Below, in pieces: positions 23,951 through 28,229 of a stretch of 28,229 bases of DNA. The notes beneath the pieces are model-generated. The model was not told the DNA's origin and ran no database searches. It saw only the letters and a program-made list of their open reading frames with translations. The translations under genes and the position numbers were made by a program. Numbering within the stretch: position 1 is the stretch's first letter; each line of letters opens with the position of its first letter. The DNA is from CAADGY01 sp900696665 (GTDB taxonomy: Bacteria > Acidobacteriota > Terriglobia > Bryobacterales > Bryobacteraceae), in NCBI GenBank assembly GCA_035063885.1, contig JAPSFM010000071.1:1-28229 (forward strand), written 5' to 3'.

Positions 23951-23966
23951 AGCACGTGGCGTGCCA
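23951..23966 (-). promoter_or_regulatory. Sigma54 (-24/-12) promoter upstream of hypA
   Basis: The minus strand reads CTGGCACG-CCAC-GTGCT, again matching the RpoN consensus with correct 12-base spacing and sharing the unusual G of GTGCT with the hydB promoter. Transcription would start near 23940, 178 bases before the hypA start and 11 bases before the ATG of the small leader ORF. Confidence 0.7.
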
Positions 23967-24084
23967 GAGCAAATTAACCACTTCCTCGCGGTCATCACTC
24001 AGAAAAATTTGTTATTACCGCAGCACTTGTGATCGCACTACGCACGTGAGCGGGTGGCCGTTAACGCATTGGACGGAGAGAACG

Positions 24085-24134
24085 GGGTGAAATAACACGA
24101 TTTATCGATCCGGGTTCCGCTAATTGACCCACCT
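24085..24134 (+). repeat. 50-bp repeat, copy B (upstream of hypA promoter)
   Basis: Starts GGGTGAAATAACACGATTTA and ends AATTGACCCACCT; 38 of 50 bases match copy A in the same orientation. It lies about 145-194 bases upstream of the predicted sigma54 start site of hypA and its last two bases overlap the pgi stop codon. Confidence 0.7.
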
Positions 24135-25533
24135 ATCGATCCGCCCCGGCTGTCCGCCGCCTTTTTTCATATTCTTCGAAGCGTTCGCGGTATTCTTCGA
24201 ATCCTGGACGTCCCATCAACCCATAGGTGAACTTCTTTCCGAGTTCGACTCCTTCCTGATCGAAGGCGTTGATGTCGAGTAATTCGCCCGCAAACGCGGT
24301 TTCAAATTCCATGAATTGCAGGAAAGCGCCAAGGTGTTCTTCGTCAATCCGGTCGAGGGTGAAGGTGCAGTTTGGGCGCCCATTTCCGGTGAGAGCCGCC
24401 GCCGTGGAAACGCGCTCGGCCTGAATCAATTTCTCCAGGCTCTGTCCGGCCAGAGCATCGAAAGCTTCCAAGCCGGTACCGTTTCTCGGGATCCTGCCCG
24501 CGTCCGGAAACCTGCCGGCGGCCCAAAAGGAGAAGACTTTATCGTTCGGTCCTTCCATGTACAACTGGACCTGCGAGTGCTGGTCTGTGGTTCCGAGCGC
24601 CGCCACCGGCGTCTGACCGGTGTGGACGGCCTTGCCTTTACGATTTCTGGCTTTGCCGAGCGATTCCGCCCATAGCTGCCGGAACCAGAAAGCCAGCCCC
24701 CAGAGCCGGTTCGAGTAGGGGAAAGCCACCTGAATCGTTTTGCCTTTCCGGGTCAGGAGGAGGTAGTGAAGCAGTGCTGCTCTCAAGGCCTGATTTTCGG
24801 CCAGGTCCTCCTGCCAGCAGGAGTGCGTCATGGCGGCAGCGCCTTTCGACAACTTTCGAATATCGATCCCGATCAGTGCCGCCGGAACCAACCCGACCGG
24901 CGACAACACACTGAAACGCCCGCCGACGTTATCAGGGATATGAAATGTCCGGTAGTTCTCCGCGGTCGCAAGCTTTTTCAGGTCACCTTTACCGGCCGAT
25001 GTGACGGCCAGGATGCGCCGGTTCGCTTTCTTGCCCAGTTTCCGCACCATCCAATCGCGGATCACCAAAAACGTGGCCACTGTTTCGGCTGTACTACCCG
25101 ATTTCGCGATGACCACCACCAGTGTCTTCCTGGGATTCATCGAATCGAGAGCCGCTGCGATAAAGGACGGATCGACGTTATCGAGAATCACAAGGCGGGG
25201 GAAATCCGCCGAGTACTCACCCTGTACCGGGTGCGGACCGCGCATGGCGTTGTCGAGCGCCCATGCGCCCAGGGCGCTACCCCCGATCCCGACGACGCAC
25301 ACGGTATCGTAGGAGCCCCGCATTTCCTCCGCAAACCGGCGTATTTCCTGAATCGTGTCTTTTTGAAACGGCAGGTGAGGAAATCCGTAAAGACCCTTTT
25401 CGCTCAATTTGCGGAAGCCGGCTAGCGCGTCTTTAGCCGCCCCGCCAGCGCCGCCGATCTCCCGGGCCGTGAGCCCGTTCTTTTCGCCCACCATACTGGC
25501 GAGCATATTCGTGTGGTCGAAATGAATACTCAT
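24133..25533 (-). CDS. pgi: Glucose-6-phosphate isomerase
   Basis: Interconverts glucose 6-phosphate and fructose 6-phosphate in glycolysis and gluconeogenesis. The 466-residue chain has VGIGGSALGAWAL, the sugar-phosphate loop IAKSGSTAET, FPYSNRLWGLAFWFRQLWAESLGK (read in two parts) and the family signature INAFDQEGVELGKK near the C-terminus. The start is ATG 25533 (MSIHFDHTNML); the frame extends upstream but without family sequence. The length is that of the shorter bacterial Pgi type rather than the ~550-residue enterobacterial form. The stop codon touches repeat copy B. Confidence 0.95.
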   Translation of the reverse strand: MSIHFDHTNMLASMVGEKNGLTAREIGGAGGAAKDALAGFRKLSEKGLYGFPHLPFQKDTIQEIRRFAEEMRGSYDTVCVVGIGGSALGAWALDNAMRGPHPVQGEYSADFPRLVILDNVDPSFIAAALDSMNPRKTLVVVIAKSGSTAETVATFLVIRDWMVRKLGKKANRRILAVTSAGKGDLKKLATAENYRTFHIPDNVGGRFSVLSPVGLVPAALIGIDIRKLSKGAAAMTHSCWQEDLAENQALRAALLHYLLLTRKGKTIQVAFPYSNRLWGLAFWFRQLWAESLGKARNRKGKAVHTGQTPVAALGTTDQHSQVQLYMEGPNDKVFSFWAAGRFPDAGRIPRNGTGLEAFDALAGQSLEKLIQAERVSTAAALTGNGRPNCTFTLDRIDEEHLGAFLQFMEFETAFAGELLDINAFDQEGVELGKKFTYGLMGRPGFEEYRERFEEYEKRRRTAGADR

Positions 25534-25622
25534 GATGTATTTTACTGGCCTGTGTTTTCCCGTTAGAAGCGGGTCCGCTTCCCCGGAAACGGAGTCGCGC
25601 GCGTGAGTAAGCGGTTTTCGTC

Positions 25623-26477
25623 CTACAGCCGGTAGCTGGGAAACGTGCCGGAAATGTGATCCTGCCAAGCCAGGCTCTCTTCATCGCCCAGCGCCCACAG
25701 AATGCCCAGTCCTCCTGCCAGTATGGCAAGGCAGGTACCCCCCAGTCGAGCCCATCGTTGCTTTACCGTCGGCCGGCGCCCGTCAAAGTTCAGCAGTGTG
25801 AGGCCGGTCCAGTTCATTCCCGGGGTCTCTTTTCGCGCAATGCAGCAGATGGCGCTATAGAAGAAATAGAGTAGCGCCGGAACCGCAAACAGCACGGGGA
25901 CGGTCTGCTTCGTAAAACGGAGTTCTCCTCCGGCGAAATAGTACATCGACGTCACAACACCACTGGCAATTACCACAATGCTGAGATCGAGTGCCACCGC
26001 AAGCAACCTGTGCACTAGCGAGGCCACCGGCGCATCACAACACACCTCAGCTTCGATGGAGGTCCGCAAAAGCCTGGCCGGCGGAGCAGCCGGAGCAGAA
26101 AAATCGAATCCTTGCTGCGGCCCGGCTTCGAGCGCAGGCCGCCTCGGCCGTCTCGCGGCGACCTTGGCCGCTTCGCGCCGCCTCGCCCGTCCACCTGCGG
26201 CAAAATCTTCGAGTTGCACTACACGCGGACTTCCAAACAAGCTGCGTTGCACAGGAGCCGTGCGGCCTTCCATGCGAACGCTAACCTCAGACCGTTGATG
26301 CGCGGGGTTGGGCGGCACCTCTACCTTCACCTGAGTTTGCAACTCCGGCGCGGCGGCCGAGCGGATCGGATACAGGTTCGGAGCGGGCCGCGCGGCCGCC
26401 AATTGGAGACGGCGCCCGCATCGCTGGCACCGATGCTCATCCTCATCGTTCCAGACACCACAATAGCGGCAGTTCAT
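25623..26477 (-). CDS. Zinc-ribbon RDD-family membrane protein
   Basis: A 284-residue protein with an N-terminal zinc ribbon (Cys3, Cys6, Cys17, Cys20 in CRYCGVWNDEDEHRCQRCG), a basic, proline- and alanine-rich linker (about residues 25-150), and a C-terminal RDD domain of about three membrane helices (RLLAVALDLSIVVIASGVV, VPVLFAVPALLYFFYSAICCI, RLGGTCLAILAGGLGILWAL) that includes KETPGMNWTGLTLLNFDGRRPT. RDD proteins are often of unknown function; some act as transporters. It is divergent from lptD and lies 89 bases upstream of pgi in the same direction, so both may be co-transcribed. Confidence 0.85.
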   Translation of the reverse strand: MNCRYCGVWNDEDEHRCQRCGRRLQLAAARPAPNLYPIRSAAAPELQTQVKVEVPPNPAHQRSEVSVRMEGRTAPVQRSLFGSPRVVQLEDFAAGGRARRREAAKVAARRPRRPALEAGPQQGFDFSAPAAPPARLLRTSIEAEVCCDAPVASLVHRLLAVALDLSIVVIASGVVTSMYYFAGGELRFTKQTVPVLFAVPALLYFFYSAICCIARKETPGMNWTGLTLLNFDGRRPTVKQRWARLGGTCLAILAGGLGILWALGDEESLAWQDHISGTFPSYRL

Positions 26478-26539
26478 TGGCAGTTACCTGTCTTATCCTC
26501 ACCTTGCGGCGTGTTTCGCATCCATGCTACGGTTTTCGA

Positions 26540-28229
26540 TTGAACCTCCGAGCACGTCCGCCGCACGTCAGGCTTCTACCTTTACGTAACATAATTGGCC
26601 GTATTTGTCACGAAATTTTGCCGTTTGCCTCAATTCCCGCACTTTTGGCAGCCTGTGCCATGCCCGTTTTCGCACAGCCGGCAGCCCCACCCCCGCCTCC
26701 CGCACGCGCGCCGAATCCAGACCTGCCCGGACGCGAATATATTTCAGTGCAGGCCATTACGCAGGAAGCGGAGGGTCAGGTGTACAGGCTTCGGGGCGCG
26801 GCCAAGCTCGAAACGACGGAGGTGTTGCTGAAAGCCGATGAGATCGACTTTGACGAAGCTGCGCAGTACGCTGAAGCCCGTGGCAATGTTCATTTCATCA
26901 ATTTTGCGGGCGGCGAGGAACTCTTCGCCGACAAAGTCGAATATTACATCGGCGAGGAGCGGGGAAAGTATTACAATGTCCGCGGATCATCGCCCGCAAA
27001 AATTGAGGCCCGGCCGGGCGTTCTCACCACGACAAACCCGTTTTCGTTTCAGGCGCGGTGGGCTGAACGCATCAAGAATCGCTACATCCTGCACGACGGC
27101 TTCATAACGAACTGTAAGCTGCCGCGGCCCTGGTGGACACTGCGCGGGCCGAAGTTCGACATCATCCCCGGCGATAGGGCTATCGCCTATCAATCGGTTT
27201 TCCGTGTCAGGTTCCTGCCGATCTTCTACACACCGGTTTTTTACAAATCGCTGGAGCGCCTGCCACGCCAGAGCGGATTCCTTACACCCAACATCGGCAA
27301 CAGCTCGCGGCGAGGGAAGATGCTTGGCATCGGCTACTACTGGGCCATTAACCGCAGCTACGACGCCATGTACCGCGGGCAGTACTTCACACAGCGCGGA
27401 TTCGCACACAATGTCGATTTTCGCGGGAAACCCCGCGAAGGGACGGACTTCAACTTTGTCCTCTATGGTGTGAACGACCGGGGTCTGAAACTGCCGGACG
27501 GGGAGCGGCGCAAAGAGGGCGGATACCTGATGGAGTTCGAGGGCCGTTCCGAATTGCCTTACGGCTTTCACGGCCGGGTCGACTTCAACTATCTCAGCTC
27601 GTTTGTGTTCCGGCAGGCATTCACGGAGTCTTTCTATGAGGCGATCTTTTCAGAGGTCCACTCCATCGGATACGTGACGAAACACTGGTCCTCGTTCGGC
27701 CTCAATATCGTGGCTGACAACAACGAAGTGTTCCAGAGCACTCGGCCCGACGACAAGATAGTCATCCGCAAGCTGCCCGAGATTCAGTTCAACAGCCGGG
27801 AACGGCAGGTGTGGACCCGCGGCCTGCCGCTGTGGGTTTCACTCGAATCGAGCGCCGGCCTGATTCGCAGAAAGCAGCCGCTCTTTGAAACCGCGCGGTT
27901 CCTGGAGCGCATGAACCTTGCTCCGCGCGTGACAACAGCATTGCGCTGGAAAGGGATCAATCTGATTCCGAGTTTCGGCCTTCACGAAACGCACTATGGC
28001 GAGCAGAAGCTCGAACACCCGCAAAACGGACAACTGATCCTCGGGCGCAATATCAACCGCCACGCGCGCGACGTGACCGTCGATCTGGTGCCGCCTCCGC
28101 TCGAGCGCGTGTTCAATGCACCGCGATGGCTGGGCGAGCGAATGAAGCATGTCATTGAACCGCGCGCGGGCTTCCGGCACGTCGACGGGGTTGCCGATTT
28201 TGGCCGGATCATTCTCTTCGATGAAACGG
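26540..28229 (+). CDS. lptD: LPS-assembly protein LptD (3' end outside window)
   Basis: The outer-membrane beta-barrel that, with LptE, inserts lipopolysaccharide into the outer leaflet. After a signal peptide (ILPFASIPALLAACAMPVFAQ, read in two parts) the chain has an OstA/LptA-like periplasmic region (YRLRGAAKLETTEVLLKADEIDFDEAAQYAEARGNVHF in pieces, then GEELFADKVEYY) and the LptD entry sequence RYILHDGFITNCKLPRPWWTLRGPKFDIIPGDRA, followed by FLPIFYTPVFYKSLERLPRQSGFLTPNIGNSSRRG, again read in pieces, and barrel strands with alternating hydrophobic residues. The frame is open to the window end. The start is uncertain: ATG 26660 falls within the signal peptide, so TTG 26540 or TTG 26618 is more likely. 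It agrees with the LPS-core genes elsewhere in the window. Confidence 0.9.
   Translation, partial: MNLRARPPHVRLLPLRNIIGRICHEILPFASIPALLAACAMPVFAQPAAPPPPPARAPNPDLPGREYISVQAITQEAEGQVYRLRGAAKLETTEVLLKADEIDFDEAAQYAEARGNVHFINFAGGEELFADKVEYYIGEERGKYYNVRGSSPAKIEARPGVLTTTNPFSFQARWAERIKNRYILHDGFITNCKLPRPWWTLRGPKFDIIPGDRAIAYQSVFRVRFLPIFYTPVFYKSLERLPRQSGFLTPNIGNSSRRGKMLGIGYYWAINRSYDAMYRGQYFTQRGFAHNVDFRGKPREGTDFNFVLYGVNDRGLKLPDGERRKEGGYLMEFEGRSELPYGFHGRVDFNYLSSFVFRQAFTESFYEAIFSEVHSIGYVTKHWSSFGLNIVADNNEVFQSTRPDDKIVIRKLPEIQFNSRERQVWTRGLPLWVSLESSAGLIRRKQPLFETARFLERMNLAPRVTTALRWKGINLIPSFGLHETHYGEQKLEHPQNGQLILGRNINRHARDVTVDLVPPPLERVFNAPRWLGERMKHVIEPRAGFRHVDGVADFGRIILFDET

Noticed and set aside
23853..24032. 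59-codon plus-strand frame (MALLMVDSKGLDIS...) between the repeats
   Set aside because: It reads plausibly but starts right after an in-frame stop, has no ribosome-binding site, is antisense to the hypA promoter and the small leader ORF, and matches no family I know. It could be a relic.
1..28229. CRISPR array, prophage or complete insertion sequence
   Set aside because: No regularly spaced short repeats, no transposase or integrase and no phage structural genes are visible; only the two 50-bp repeats could be mobile-element traces.

Overview
The window reads as a chromosomal segment of a moderately GC-rich, Gram-negative soil-type bacterium. The outer-membrane genes (LptD, two glycosyltransferase family 9 heptosyltransferase-like proteins), a TPR protein with a carboxypeptidase-regulatory-like domain, short hypotheticals with acidobacterial-looking motifs and the group 3b-type hydrogenase together suggest Acidobacteriota, perhaps a Solibacter/Bryobacter relative. 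This is inferred from gene style only; no 16S gene or database search supports it.

Layout. 1-1.9 kb (minus): a ClC-type anion transporter (3' end off the window) preceded by and overlapping a MarR regulator, with a perfect 19-bp palindromic operator just in front of marR. 1.95-2.5 kb (plus): a sigma70-like promoter, secG and tRNA-Leu(GAG). 2.7-6.7 kb (minus): a tightly packed operon of MacB/LolCE-type permease, ABC ATPase, aldo/keto reductase and a short UvrC-like protein. 6.8-8.9 kb (plus): a DHH phosphoesterase and a secreted TPR protein. 8.9-12.3 kb (minus): waaF, a decayed HldE-like gene, a waaC-like gene and an isoprenylcysteine-methyltransferase-like membrane protein. 12.4-13.8 kb: two small hypotheticals (minus) and clpS (plus).

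13.8-23.3 kb (minus) is one operon of about 9.6 kb for a cytosolic NAD(P)-linked [NiFe]-hydrogenase: Fe-S beta subunit, a stand-alone cyclic-nucleotide-binding-fold protein, FAD/NAD gamma subunit, small subunit, large subunit, endopeptidase, hypF, hypC, hypD, hypE. hypA lies just upstream in the same direction; hypB is not in the window. 24.1-28.2 kb: glucose-6-phosphate isomerase and a zinc-ribbon/RDD membrane protein (minus), then divergent lptD (plus, running off the end).

The most notable signal is regulatory. Two near-identical -24/-12 (sigma54) promoter sequences, TGGCACG-N4-GTGCT, precede hydB and hypA at the same short distance from an ATG. Each has, further upstream and in the same orientation, a copy of an ungapped 50-bp repeat (38 of 50 identical). 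This suggests a sigma54-plus-enhancer circuit for the whole hydrogenase system, although the 50-bp repeats could instead be remnants of insertion-sequence ends. hypA itself is unusual: it keeps the N-terminal Ni-binding Met-His-Glu but has lost the entire zinc-ribbon segment. Other odd items are a frameshifted HldE-like gene with degraded active-site motifs, a UvrC-like protein that keeps the four cluster cysteines but not the nuclease residues, and a ClpS with an altered N-degron pocket.
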